A stretch of 18,093 bases of DNA, from assembly GCA_003266075.1 (NCBI GenBank), contig MUZZ01000068.1, positions 1 to 18,093 of the forward strand, given 5' to 3'. This DNA comes from Methanosphaera sp. rholeuAM74 (GTDB taxonomy: Archaea; Methanobacteriota; Methanobacteria; Methanobacteriales; Methanobacteriaceae). A program made the position numbers and the translations under genes. Numbering within the stretch: position 1 is the stretch's first letter; each line of letters starts with the position of its first letter. The notes under the pieces are model-generated. The model did not search any database. It was not told the origin of the DNA and saw only the letters and a program-made list of their open reading frames with translations. Positions 1-7,327 of this stretch are shown here, in pieces.

Positions 1-1203
1 AGATAGCTCCACCACTACGATTTGCTGTGTTGTTTTCAAATATTGTATTGGTTACAAAACCGTTTGAAGCTCCTTCTCTCCAATCAAGTCCACCACCATT
101 GTTACCAGCAGAGTTGTTTATTATTTTGGAGCTGTTGACTATAAGGTCAACTCCATCATTAAACATTATTCCTCCACCGTTTACTTTAGCGGTGTTGTTG
201 ATTACCGTTACATTATATAGGGAACCTAATGCTCCTGTCCATGTAATAGCTCCACCATTTCCACCAGCAGTCGGATAAGTGGTTGTTCCACTAGGATCTG
301 TTGTTTCCAGAACTGTTCCGAAAGCCTGGTTATATAGGAATGTTGTGTTTTCTACAGTTCCATTATGACCATTCCAGTATACAGCACCGGCACTACGATC
401 AGCTGTGTTGTTCTCGAATGTTGAGTTGATTAGTTGACCGTTGTGTGAACCGGCTGCCCAGTCAATTGCTCCACCGTTGTGATGTGCATGATTATACTTG
501 AAGGTACAGTTTATAACACTTGTATTTTCAGATGGATATTCAGTTGTTCCAGTAAGGAAGATACCTCCTCCACGACCAGCTGCAGTGTTGTTGATAAAGG
601 TTGAATTTACGATTATACCTATATCTCCTACCCACATTACTGCCCCACCGTCACCAATGGTAGCGGAGTTGTTTGTGAAGTTAGAGTTGAATATGTCCCC
701 GTCTTCACCGGACCAGTAGATAGCTCCACCATAGGTAGCATTGTTATAGCTTAGATTGGAATTATCAATCTTACCATGTGTTCCAGTCCAATAAAATGCC
801 CCACCTGTTTCTGCGGAGTTGTTTATTGCTGTGACATTGGTTATTCCTATGTTGGTTCCATGAATATATACTGCTCCACCCATACTACCTGCAGTGTTGT
901 TAATAAATACCATATTATCAACACCTCGGCCTGTACCATCAGTATAAGCATATACTGCTCCACCTGAAGTACTTGCATTGTTGTTGATAAATGTTATGTT
1001 ATCAAGTGCTGTTGGAGTTACAACATATAGTGCTCCTCCATTTTCGGCTGAACAGTTTTTTATATTGATGTTCTTAAGAATTGTTGGCATGTCTTCTTGA
1101 GCGTGTATATACATTGCTCCACCATCTGTGGCTTTGGAGTTTGTGATGTTTATATTGGTTAATATTCCATCATGTCCTGCATAGTATATTGCTCCACCAT
1201 ATC
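1..1203 (-). repeat. Tandem degenerate coding repeats (GGAIYW / NNSA units) in the adhesin-like gene
   Basis: On the plus strand the repeats show as recurring GCTCCACC blocks (for example near 6, 193, 252, 467, 721 and 1191), which encode GGA on the minus strand, alternating with blocks encoding NN(S/T)A. About 14 whole units are visible. Most are 25-28 residues. Two near 250-380 and 470-580 are longer because of loop insertions. Divergence between units is high, so these are ancient protein repeats and not recent DNA duplications. Confidence 0.85.
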
Positions 1204-1825
1204 CATCAAGACTATCTGAGGGTGCACTTGCATTTATTAGATTAAGATTAACTATATTTACAGTAATGGATTCACCATCTATAAGGAATATTCTTGCAAG
1301 ATTGCTTCCATCTATTGTATGTCCGTTACCATTTATGGTAAATGTTTTGGTGATTAGTATTCCATTTGCAAGGGTACTGGTTGCCTGATCATCAATACCT
1401 ACTGTGAATTTATAATCTTTCTGCAAGCTTAATACTGTGTTATCCAGAATTGCTTGTTGTAGTTCGGTAAAAGTACCTTCCCCGTCACCTTTAATAGTTT
1501 TTTCAATATCTTTACTAATATTACTTAATGTAATATTGCCATCACTTGTTTTCAAGGTTTTCTCTGACTGTTTATTAGTTATTTCTGAATTTGTGTTTTC
1601 ACTTGTACATGATATTTTTTCTACGTCTGCATCCGACTTAACATTTGCTAAATCGGATTGTACCACATTATCCACATCATAATTGGCGGGTGTGGATAAT
1701 TTAATATTATCTTTTATTGCCTGTGTGGTGTTATTAGTATCCGTTGCCGACACAGAAGACACGGTCATTAACAGTACCAATAGCACAACTAACAATATAA
1801 GACAATGCTTTTTATTTGATGTCAT
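1..1825 (-). CDS. Adhesin-like surface protein with signal peptide and GGAIYW-type beta-helix repeats (3' end outside window)
   Basis: The minus strand is open without a stop from the ATG at 1825 to the window edge (608 codons), so the C-terminus is missing. AAGGAG lies at 1837-1842, 11 bases before the start. Residues 1 to about 27 form a signal peptide: a short basic start, a Leu/Val-rich core, then VSA before TD. A Ser/Asn/Asp-rich spacer follows to about residue 160. An NGHTIDG motif near 166-172 opens the repeat part: at least 14 units of about 25-35 residues, each with GGA(I/V/F) followed by Y or W, then a hydrophobic strand, then an NN(S/T)A turn. This is typical of right-handed beta-helix, Chlamydia-PMP-like adhesin-like proteins, which are greatly expanded in Methanosphaera and Methanobrevibacter. 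It is probably exported and displayed on the pseudomurein wall. Many NxS/T sequons suggest N-glycosylation. The ligand is unknown. Confidence 0.9.
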   Translation of the reverse strand, partial: MTSNKKHCLILLVVLLVLLMTVSSVSATDTNNTTQAIKDNIKLSTPANYDVDNVVQSDLANVKSDADVEKISCTSENTNSEITNKQSEKTLKTSDGNITLSNISKDIEKTIKGDGEGTFTELQQAILDNTVLSLQKDYKFTVGIDDQATSTLANGILITKTFTINGNGHTIDGSNLARIFLIDGESITVNIVNLNLINASAPSDSLDGYGGAIYYAGHDGILTNINITNSKATDGGAMYIHAQEDMPTILKNINIKNCSAENGGALYVVTPTALDNITFINNNASTSGGAVYAYTDGTGRGVDNMVFINNTAGSMGGAVYIHGTNIGITNVTAINNSAETGGAFYWTGTHGKIDNSNLSYNNATYGGAIYWSGEDGDIFNSNFTNNSATIGDGGAVMWVGDIGIIVNSTFINNTAAGRGGGIFLTGTTEYPSENTSVINCTFKYNHAHHNGGAIDWAAGSHNGQLINSTFENNTADRSAGAVYWNGHNGTVENTTFLYNQAFGTVLETTDPSGTTTYPTAGGNGGAITWTGALGSLYNVTVINNTAKVNGGGIMFNDGVDLIVNSSKIINNSAGNNGGGLDWREGASNGFVTNTIFENNTANRSGGAI

Positions 1826-1883
1826 TTTTTATTTGACTCCTTTATAAACATTGTTTTTACATTTAATTAGTTTGGTACAAAAG

Positions 1884-1893
1884 CTATTTAAAA
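1884..1893 (-). promoter_or_regulatory. Probable TATA box of the adhesin-like gene
   Basis: Read on the minus strand this is TTTTAAATAG, close to the archaeal box A consensus TTTAWATA. A start about 25 bases downstream would fall near 1860, leaving a leader of about 35 bases that includes the AAGGAG at 1837-1842. Inferred from spacing only. Confidence 0.5.
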
Positions 1894-2358
1894 GGTTAGC
1901 AGCTAATATCGTGAAAAACTATTCCTTCTTTGTATGTTCATAGTTGTGCTTGTTATCATCTCTTTGTTGTGCTAAGTGTTAAATATGTTAATTACTAGAC
2001 TATTCATGCGTTTAATCGAATTTTAATTTCTATGAAATGTTTAATGTTAACTCGTTAATCGACGATGGGCTAACTAATATGTAATATATGAAACATAATT
2101 AATATAGTTATCTAAATGAAATGATGGTGGAAAAATAATGAATTACGAGAAATCAAGGGAAAAAATTAAAAAAAAATAATGGTTACGGTTTGATATGGAA
2201 AAAAATAATAATAAAAATATTATTTGAATAAACAAAATAAAATTGTAGATGAAATTAAAAGGGATAATGTGTTATAACAAAAAAAGAAGTCGTTTGATTA
2301 GTAAAAACTAGACTTGAAGGACGTATCATTATTAAAAAGTTATTAAAATAACATAAGA
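1894..2358. other. AT-rich intergenic spacer, no intact gene
   Basis: No open frame of useful length is present on either strand. An ATG at 2138 has a GGTGG 7 bases upstream (2126-2130), but its frame stops after 13 codons (TAA at 2177) next to a run of nine A (2168-2176). Short Lys/Asn-rich stretches in shifting frames continue to 2358. This may be the 5' part of the decayed gene called at 2359-2646, but the link is speculative. Confidence 0.4.
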
Positions 2359-2646
2359 ATGTATGTGGCAAAAAAAAGACCGTTTTACTCTAATTTATAT
2401 AAAAAAATTGGAGAAAAAACAGATACAACAGATCCAGAAAATTTAGCAAAAAAAGCCATATATAACAATATCTTATTTATACCATAGGTTTTTATCCTAA
2501 AATGGATACCTCATCTCATAGAGGTTGAGGATGGAAAGAAACTTCAACAAAAAAGTATAATATTCACTTGTCTAAAACATGTTAAAAAATTCTCAAAAAA
2601 AGAATCAACAACTTCGCCTCATTGGAAGTATGAGTGTACCATATAA
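2359..2646 (+). pseudogene. Decayed reading frame with one internal TAG
   Basis: From the ATG at 2359 a single frame encodes 42 residues, meets TAG at 2485-2487, then continues for 52 codons to TAA at 2644. Both halves have a protein-like composition with sparse hydrophobic positions (for example DPENLAKKAIYNNILFIP before the stop and VFILKWIPHLIEVEDGKK after it), unlike random AT-rich sequence. No Shine-Dalgarno sequence precedes the ATG. Upstream, the same frame carries several stops between fragments such as IVDEIKRDNVL. I read it as the remnant of a gene I cannot name. It could also be a chance open stretch. Confidence 0.35.
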
Positions 2647-2700
2647 TGTTGATGTCAGTCTATTTTTCAGATAAAAACTATATGAAAAAGGAAAACCTTT

Positions 2701-2709
2701 AAAAAAAAA
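2701..2709 (-). terminator. T-tract terminator after the membrane protein gene
   Basis: Nine A on the plus strand give a T9 run on the minus strand, 18 bases past the stop codon at 2727. Archaeal transcription commonly ends at such U-runs without a strong hairpin. Confidence 0.55.
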
Positions 2710-2726
2710 TATATTAGGGGAGATTA

Positions 2727-3278
2727 TTAGAAGGAACTGGATTTGTATTCATCTGTTGTAAATCCGAATCCTTCTGCACAGTATGTTTGATTTCTTCCGA
2801 GGAATCTTGCATTTTCTGCGAATTCGTATTCGTTGTAGTCGACTGGCTTGATTATTTGTACTCCATTCTTTTTGTAGATGTTATCTACGATGTTGTAATT
2901 GTTTGTTGAATTGTTTATGGATACGTATATTCCGTCTGTGAAGTTAAATGAGCCACCACTTGACTTGTATAATGCGGCCATTTGTTCTAGTGTGAAGTAG
3001 TATGTTCTTGTATTTCCGTCTTCGTCTGTTGCGTTGCAGTAGCCATATAAATTCTTGTTGAATTCATATCCGTATGGGTTCATGTCGAATATTTCTGGTT
3101 TTATCAGTTGGCTATTTTCAGGTATTCTATTTACTAGACCTCCTATAAGTCCTATGACTATTGTTATACTTATTATTATCAGTATTATGCTTATTATGTA
3201 TTTTTTATTGTATGTAAACTTCTTTCTTCTTTTGTGTCTTTGTTTTTTTCTTGTTTTTTTGAATTTTCTTGAATCCAT
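2727..3278 (-). CDS. Small single-pass membrane protein, unknown function
   Basis: I do not recognise this protein. The frame could start at 3299, but the ATG at 3278 is preferred: GGGGGTG at 3284-3290 sits 5 bases before it, and the likely TATA box (3321-3330) places transcription start near 3297, too late to give 3299 a leader. That gives 183 residues. Residues 3-26 are extremely basic (Lys/Arg clusters). One hydrophobic helix spans about 27-49 (Ile/Val-rich). About 130 polar residues follow. By the positive-inside rule the N-terminus is cytoplasmic and the C-terminal domain lies outside. The outer part has two cysteines (in GYCNAT and TYCAEG), which could pair, and several NxS/T sequons. 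It sits next to the adhesin-like gene but 900 bases away, so it is not co-transcribed with it. Confidence 0.75.
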   Translation of the reverse strand: MDSRKFKKTRKKQRHKRRKKFTYNKKYIISIILIIISITIVIGLIGGLVNRIPENSQLIKPEIFDMNPYGYEFNKNLYGYCNATDEDGNTRTYYFTLEQMAALYKSSGGSFNFTDGIYVSINNSTNNYNIVDNIYKKNGVQIIKPVDYNEYEFAENARFLGRNQTYCAEGFGFTTDEYKSSSF

Positions 3279-3320
3279 ACAATACACCCCCTTGGGCATA
3301 AGTGTATATTATCATCAAAG

Positions 3321-3330
3321 TATTTATACT
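3321..3330 (-). promoter_or_regulatory. Probable TATA box of the 2727-3278 gene
   Basis: On the minus strand this reads AGTATAAATA, a strong archaeal TATA match. The expected start about 25 bases downstream (near 3297) supports translation from 3278. Confidence 0.55.
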
Positions 3331-3678
3331 TATATGTCATTTCAGGTATTTGAAAACTTTTGAAAATTCTTTATTTATGATAGTGGTGGTTAATAATGGT
3401 TATTTTCATTTATTGTGTAGTGTTTTATCTTGAAAAGTATTTGTAAGATGAATTATTGTCAATTATGATTAAAACTGTGCATTAGAATTCATAGAATATT
3501 TTTTGGAACATTTGAAGTGATTATGTTCTGATTTCAATTTTTGGTTTTGTTATTTCTCATAGAGTAATTTCTTAAAAAATCCTCATAATGTTCGCAGGTA
3601 TTATGTTATGCACCACTATTTTTGCATGAATTTTATTTAAAAAATTGTACCCTCGTGAAAATACTGTTTTTTAATTGT
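3331..3678. other. Intergenic spacer with nothing recognised
   Basis: AT-rich sequence with stops in all frames. I see no gene, RNA or convincing repeat. Confidence 0.5.
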
Positions 3679-3728
3679 TACATATACATGTTCTGGTACA
3701 TTTTCAATGTTTTAATGGAGTTATTATT

Positions 3729-3842
3729 ATGGGTTTTAGAAAGAAAATATTTATAATGATTTATCATGAAATTGGTGAAAATTCTATAATGATTAGTAAT
3801 GATTTTGATTGGTGGGTGGAAAATTTACTTCGTTATAGATAG
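3729..3842 (+). CDS. Possible 37-residue small protein
   Basis: The ATG at 3729 has GGAG at 3717-3720 (8-base spacing) and a TATA-like TACATATAC at 3679-3687, so all initiation signals are correctly spaced. The product starts MGFRKKIFIMIYHEIGEN and ends WWVENLLRYR, with a basic start and an aromatic end. It has no clear membrane helix and no family I recognise. The stop codon lies in the loop of the perfect inverted repeat at 3824-3857. A chance ORF of this length is quite possible, but the spacing of the signals makes it worth listing. Confidence 0.35.
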   Translation: MGFRKKIFIMIYHEIGENSIMISNDFDWWVENLLRYR

Positions 3843-3857
3843 ATATAACGAAGTAAA
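3824..3857. repeat. Perfect 14-bp inverted repeat with 6-base loop
   Basis: The left arm TTTACTTCGTTATA (3824-3837) and right arm TATAACGAAGTAAA (3844-3857) are exact reverse complements around the loop GATAGA. This is the longest perfect hairpin noticed in the window. No T-run follows on either strand directly, so it does not look like a classic terminator. It could be a transcript-end structure for the small ORF, a regulator site, or a scar of a mobile element. Confidence 0.8.
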
Positions 3858-3908
3858 ACAACAATTTCTATAGAAAAATATCAAAAAACACAAACACAAA
3901 CAACAACC

Positions 3909-3946
3909 AAAAAAAAACATGACCACCCCACAGACACCAAAAAAAA
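3909..3946 (-). terminator. Double T-tract terminator after the GNAT/zinc-ribbon/SAP gene
   Basis: The minus strand carries T8 (3939-3946) and T9 (3909-3917), 20 to 57 bases past the stop codon at 3966. This matches archaeal U-tract termination. Confidence 0.6.
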
Positions 3947-3965
3947 GAAACAGACTATAATCAAA

Positions 3966-6197
3966 TTAGTCTACGAAGTAATTGTACATCAACAAACTAC
4001 TAAAGTAACCAATGTCATCTGTTATCATAGCCTTCTTAAGAATCTTCAAAGCATCATCCTTAGAGAAAATCATCTCATCAAAGTAAAAATTATCATACAC
4101 CTTATCATAGACCTCATCAAGATCTACTTCCAACTCACCGACAAGCCTCTTAATCTCAAACACATTTTCCGGACGTAACATATGATAAAATTCTTTCTCA
4201 AACGGAGTAACATTAACAGGATTAATTGATGCCAAGAACAATTTCAAATCATTGCGTAACAAATCCTCTTCATGGAAATTAGCCTTCATTATAGCACTAA
4301 TCACAGACAAATGGTTAACTAGGTGATAACTCTTCTTATCATAGAATGCCTTTAACTCATGTAACCTCAAATAAGTAATCGTGTTAGAATAAGCATCTGC
4401 CTTAACTTCACCACATGCACCAAGATAGTCCTCCAAGTCATACTCCCCCATAAAATTAATGAAATAGTAATAATAATCATTACTAGCCAAATTTCTTCCT
4501 TTTTCTGTGACTTTGTATATAGGATTCGTTGTGATATTCTCAAACGGCACGTTTTCAGCTATTCTTTCTATTAATTCATTTTTAGAACCTGACACCTTCT
4601 GCTTATTTTGGCATAGAATGTCTTTTAAATCAGGCACTTTAAGTGCATTGCCCACTTCAAACCAATTATCTTCATCAACACGGTTTTCAACATATCCCTG
4701 CCTAACCAGCTCCTCTTTCAACTCATCACAATCCACGTTTTCAGTATTAGAAACTCTTTCACAGGCACTATCAAATGATGTGTAATCATTAATCTCCGAC
4801 AATGTTTTATAAATTAATATTGTCAGACTATCCTCATGTGAACATGATTCAAACTCATAGTCATCCAAACTCATTTTAGGAGGTTTTACCCCACCAAATA
4901 AGCCCATACCCCCATACATTTCAGGTATTTGACTATCTTGAGATAATTCCGCTATTCCACCCATAATCTCCCTAAACATATCTGCTTCAGACTGGTTTAA
5001 GTAGAAGGGTATATCATTTGGGTCATCCATTTCTTCAACACTATCTAATAGCTCATCTAAAGTATCATATTCTGTTAATTCAACGTCTTCCTCATCCCAA
5101 TCATCATCTAAATCAGGCATAAACAATGGATTGAAATGATGGTTAAAACCACATATTGGACAGAATTCAGCCTGGGCATCAATTTCTTCATGACAGTCTG
5201 GGCATACAAAAGCTTTTCCCGAAATTTTTTTACGAACGTCTTCCTCAGTTGGCTCTGGATCATTAACCGTCTTTACTAAATATTCTACTCTCGTCTCTAA
5301 TCCTTCCTTCAGAACCTGTCCCGATAGATATTCATCAATTACTTGTTCTGAAATACTATCTCGTTGTTGAGTTGTGATGACACCATCATTCTCATAAAAT
5401 AGCAATGCTTTTGTACGATTAAGTAACAACGCAATGTCTTCTTCCATTTTTTCATTTATTGAGTCATCCGAAATCTCATCTTCTTTATATTCATTTTTTA
5501 CATAGTTGATATAATCCTTGTTATCATCCAGTGTTGAGATTATATTTCTGAAGTATTTTTTTCCAACTTTCTGTCTTTTAGAAAAGCCATCATAATTATT
5601 TTTATCATCATCCATTAATTGACTGTAAAATATTACATTCTTATCTGAAGTAAGCTTATCATCTGTAACAATCAGTGAAGATATTTCTAAATCATAAATG
5701 TTAGATGTGTAGACTTTGAACTGTTCTGGAGGGTATCGTAAATCGTTTGAGGATAAATTAGCTGAACTAACGTAGAAGTCTATCATACTTACGACTATAT
5801 CATCTTCAACTTGCTCAACATAACCATATTTTATCAGTAAGTCTATTAACAAGTGATTTGGCTGATATATTGCAATTTTAGAATCAATCATGAATTCATC
5901 ATCCAAATATTCTTTAAATATTCCTCTTCCCCTAAAATCAGGTAGGACGTATACGGCATTGATGTATATTTGTAAGGTTTCTGGATGATAATCTTGAGTG
6001 GCAAATCCCACTACTTTACCATTGTATAACAGCTCCTCAAAGAATTCACATTTAGAACTTTCTAGTTTGAATGATTCCTTTTTCATGGCATCATAGATGT
6101 ATGGATAATTCTTTTGGAGTATGTCATAAGTGTATAAACTTTCTTCATCTGCTTCATAGATTTTCGCACTCTTTCTTTTAACATAGTCTGTTGTCAT
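3966..6197 (-). CDS. GNAT-like / zinc ribbon / SAP-domain protein, 743 residues
   Basis: No characterised family matches the whole chain. Residues about 50-130 look like a GNAT acetyltransferase core: a strand with VVGF (62-65), then VYVLPDFRGRGIF (82-94). The last Gly/Ala of the usual R/QxxGxG/A acetyl-CoA loop is Phe. A zinc ribbon CxxC-x10-CxxC uses Cys332, 335, 346 and 349. A very acidic linker (about 360-405) follows, then a SAP-like nucleic-acid-binding motif at 517-549 (LKVPDLKDIL ... VSGSKNELIERI), then a helical tail. SAP domains bind DNA or sometimes RNA, so a nucleic-acid-associated role is inferred. Residues 1 to about 410 are paralogous to the protein at 7328-8512, and about 455-743 to the one at 8547-9413. 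GAAGGG at 6205-6210 is the ribosome site, 7 bases before the ATG. It is transcribed alone, divergent from the nucleotidyltransferase. Confidence 0.85.
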   Translation of the reverse strand: MTTDYVKRKSAKIYEADEESLYTYDILQKNYPYIYDAMKKESFKLESSKCEFFEELLYNGKVVGFATQDYHPETLQIYINAVYVLPDFRGRGIFKEYLDDEFMIDSKIAIYQPNHLLIDLLIKYGYVEQVEDDIVVSMIDFYVSSANLSSNDLRYPPEQFKVYTSNIYDLEISSLIVTDDKLTSDKNVIFYSQLMDDDKNNYDGFSKRQKVGKKYFRNIISTLDDNKDYINYVKNEYKEDEISDDSINEKMEEDIALLLNRTKALLFYENDGVITTQQRDSISEQVIDEYLSGQVLKEGLETRVEYLVKTVNDPEPTEEDVRKKISGKAFVCPDCHEEIDAQAEFCPICGFNHHFNPLFMPDLDDDWDEEDVELTEYDTLDELLDSVEEMDDPNDIPFYLNQSEADMFREIMGGIAELSQDSQIPEMYGGMGLFGGVKPPKMSLDDYEFESCSHEDSLTILIYKTLSEINDYTSFDSACERVSNTENVDCDELKEELVRQGYVENRVDEDNWFEVGNALKVPDLKDILCQNKQKVSGSKNELIERIAENVPFENITTNPIYKVTEKGRNLASNDYYYYFINFMGEYDLEDYLGACGEVKADAYSNTITYLRLHELKAFYDKKSYHLVNHLSVISAIMKANFHEEDLLRNDLKLFLASINPVNVTPFEKEFYHMLRPENVFEIKRLVGELEVDLDEVYDKVYDNFYFDEMIFSKDDALKILKKAMITDDIGYFSSLLMYNYFVD

Positions 6198-6231
6198 AAT
6201 TAAACCCTTCTAACTGTTTATGTTGTTAAAT

Positions 6232-6240
6232 CATATATGA
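6232..6240 (-). promoter_or_regulatory. Possible TATA box of the 743-residue protein gene
   Basis: CATATATGA on the minus strand, inside the 10-bp palindrome TCATATATGA (6231-6240). Transcription start would fall near 6210, giving a very short leader just ahead of the GAAGGG. Confidence 0.35.
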
Positions 6241-6512
6241 TATTAATTATCATAGCCATTATATTATAATATGTTCTCAGTATTAATAATAGTATTGTTT
6301 ATTATTCATAAGAATAGTCTTATTATTATCTAGTTTACAATGATTCCTGCGAGTATTGTTTAAATAATAAATTAGGGGAAGTTATCTATATTATAGTGTA
6401 TCCCAATATCATTTGACATCAGTTAGGATAGTGTATAGTACGTATCTGTTAATATAAAGTGATTCTAACATCAAAGAAATTAATTGATTAAACATGAACT
6501 AAAAAAGAGCGA
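6241..6512. other. Divergent intergenic region between the 743-residue gene and the nucleotidyltransferase
   Basis: AT-rich, without a gene on either strand. It must hold any upstream control of both divergent units. I see no clear operator beyond the palindrome at 6231-6240. Confidence 0.4.
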
Positions 6513-6530
6513 AACAAAAGTATAATATAT
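6511..6530 (+). promoter_or_regulatory. Promoter (BRE plus TATA box) of the nucleotidyltransferase operon
   Basis: A purine-rich element GAAACAAAAG (6511-6520) is followed by TATAATATAT (6521-6530). The expected start is near 6547, just upstream of AAGGA at 6554-6558. Confidence 0.6.
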
Positions 6531-6567
6531 GTCAATCAATAAAGCATTAATATAAGGAATGAAAAAC

Positions 6568-7302
6568 ATGGAACAGATAATGAAAATACTCAGGAAAATA
6601 GAAGAGAAAGAAAACGTGGAAATATTATATGCTGTGGAAAGTGGCAGTAGAATCTACGGATTTGCCAACGAGGATAGTGACTATGACGTACGATTCATAT
6701 ACCGTAGAAAAGTGGAAGACTACCTACAACTAATTGATAAAGTAGATGACAGCATATCGTATATGTCAACAGACCGGTTATATGATGTAGTTGGATGGGA
6801 TATCAGCAAAGCATTGAAACTACACTACAAGAGCAACCCCAATCTACGTGAATGGATTTTATCGCCCATAAAGTACATAGACTATGATGGACTCTTTGAT
6901 GGACTAGCCCCATTTGATTTGTCAAGATTATATGGACACTACTATTCGCTCAGCCTCAGACATTTCAAAAAGTACTCATCCCGGAGTGTGGAAGACTTCA
7001 GACACAAGAAATACCTATATATATTTAGGAGCATAATGTGTTGCCAATACCTATTAAAATACGCCAAAGAACCACCAATCAATATTAACGACCTAATTGA
7101 TGAGTTAAAACCAGAAATACCAATAAAAAAACTAATAGACTATGAGGAGATTACACAGGATGAACTTGATTACTACAACAATACAATTACACGGCTACAC
7201 AAGAAACTAAAGGAAAATTATAACTTAGAAAAATCTATGAAAAACAAGTACAACAAAGAATATAATAAAAAGTTTTTAGAAATAATTAACTATAACTCAT
7301 AG
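6568..7302 (+). CDS. RlaP/YcgL-type nucleotidyltransferase
   Basis: A predicted nucleotidyltransferase of the DNA polymerase beta superfamily, closest by motif to the COG3541 / RlaP (PF10127) group linked in bacteria to RNA repair. AAGGA at 6554-6558 directly abuts an ATG at 6559, which is too close, so the ATG at 6568 (9-base spacing) is chosen, giving 244 residues. The catalytic signature is clear: GSR at 26-28 followed by G-F-A-N-E-D-S-D-Y-D-V-R at 31-42, where the two Asp of DYD (38, 40) bind metal. The C-terminal half is helical and basic, ending in a Lys/Asn-rich tail. The next gene begins 25 bases downstream, so the two are probably co-transcribed. The substrate is unknown, and the RNA-repair role is only a family analogy. 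Confidence 0.82.
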   Translation: MEQIMKILRKIEEKENVEILYAVESGSRIYGFANEDSDYDVRFIYRRKVEDYLQLIDKVDDSISYMSTDRLYDVVGWDISKALKLHYKSNPNLREWILSPIKYIDYDGLFDGLAPFDLSRLYGHYYSLSLRHFKKYSSRSVEDFRHKKYLYIFRSIMCCQYLLKYAKEPPININDLIDELKPEIPIKKLIDYEEITQDELDYYNNTITRLHKKLKENYNLEKSMKNKYNKEYNKKFLEIINYNS

Positions 7303-7327
7303 AAATCATATACTACGAGGACTAAAT

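Noticed and set aside
1..1203. Regularly spaced repeats as a possible CRISPR array
   Set aside because: The units are degenerate, encode protein in frame and lack identical repeats with unique spacers.
27..1682. Plus-strand ORFs across the adhesin region
   Set aside because: They are antisense shadows of the repeat-coding minus strand, which is open across all 1825 bases with a signal peptide and clear repeats.
2485..2487. In-frame TAG as a possible pyrrolysine codon
   Set aside because: Only one TAG, with no ribosome site, no recognised methylamine methyltransferase, and further stops upstream. Decay is simpler.
3279..3299. Earlier start at 3299 for the small membrane protein
   Set aside because: The likely transcription start lies at about the same place, and the strong GGGGGTG favours the ATG at 3278.
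6559..6567. Earlier ATG at 6559 for the nucleotidyltransferase
   Set aside because: The AAGGA site abuts it with no spacer, while the ATG at 6568 has 9-base spacing.
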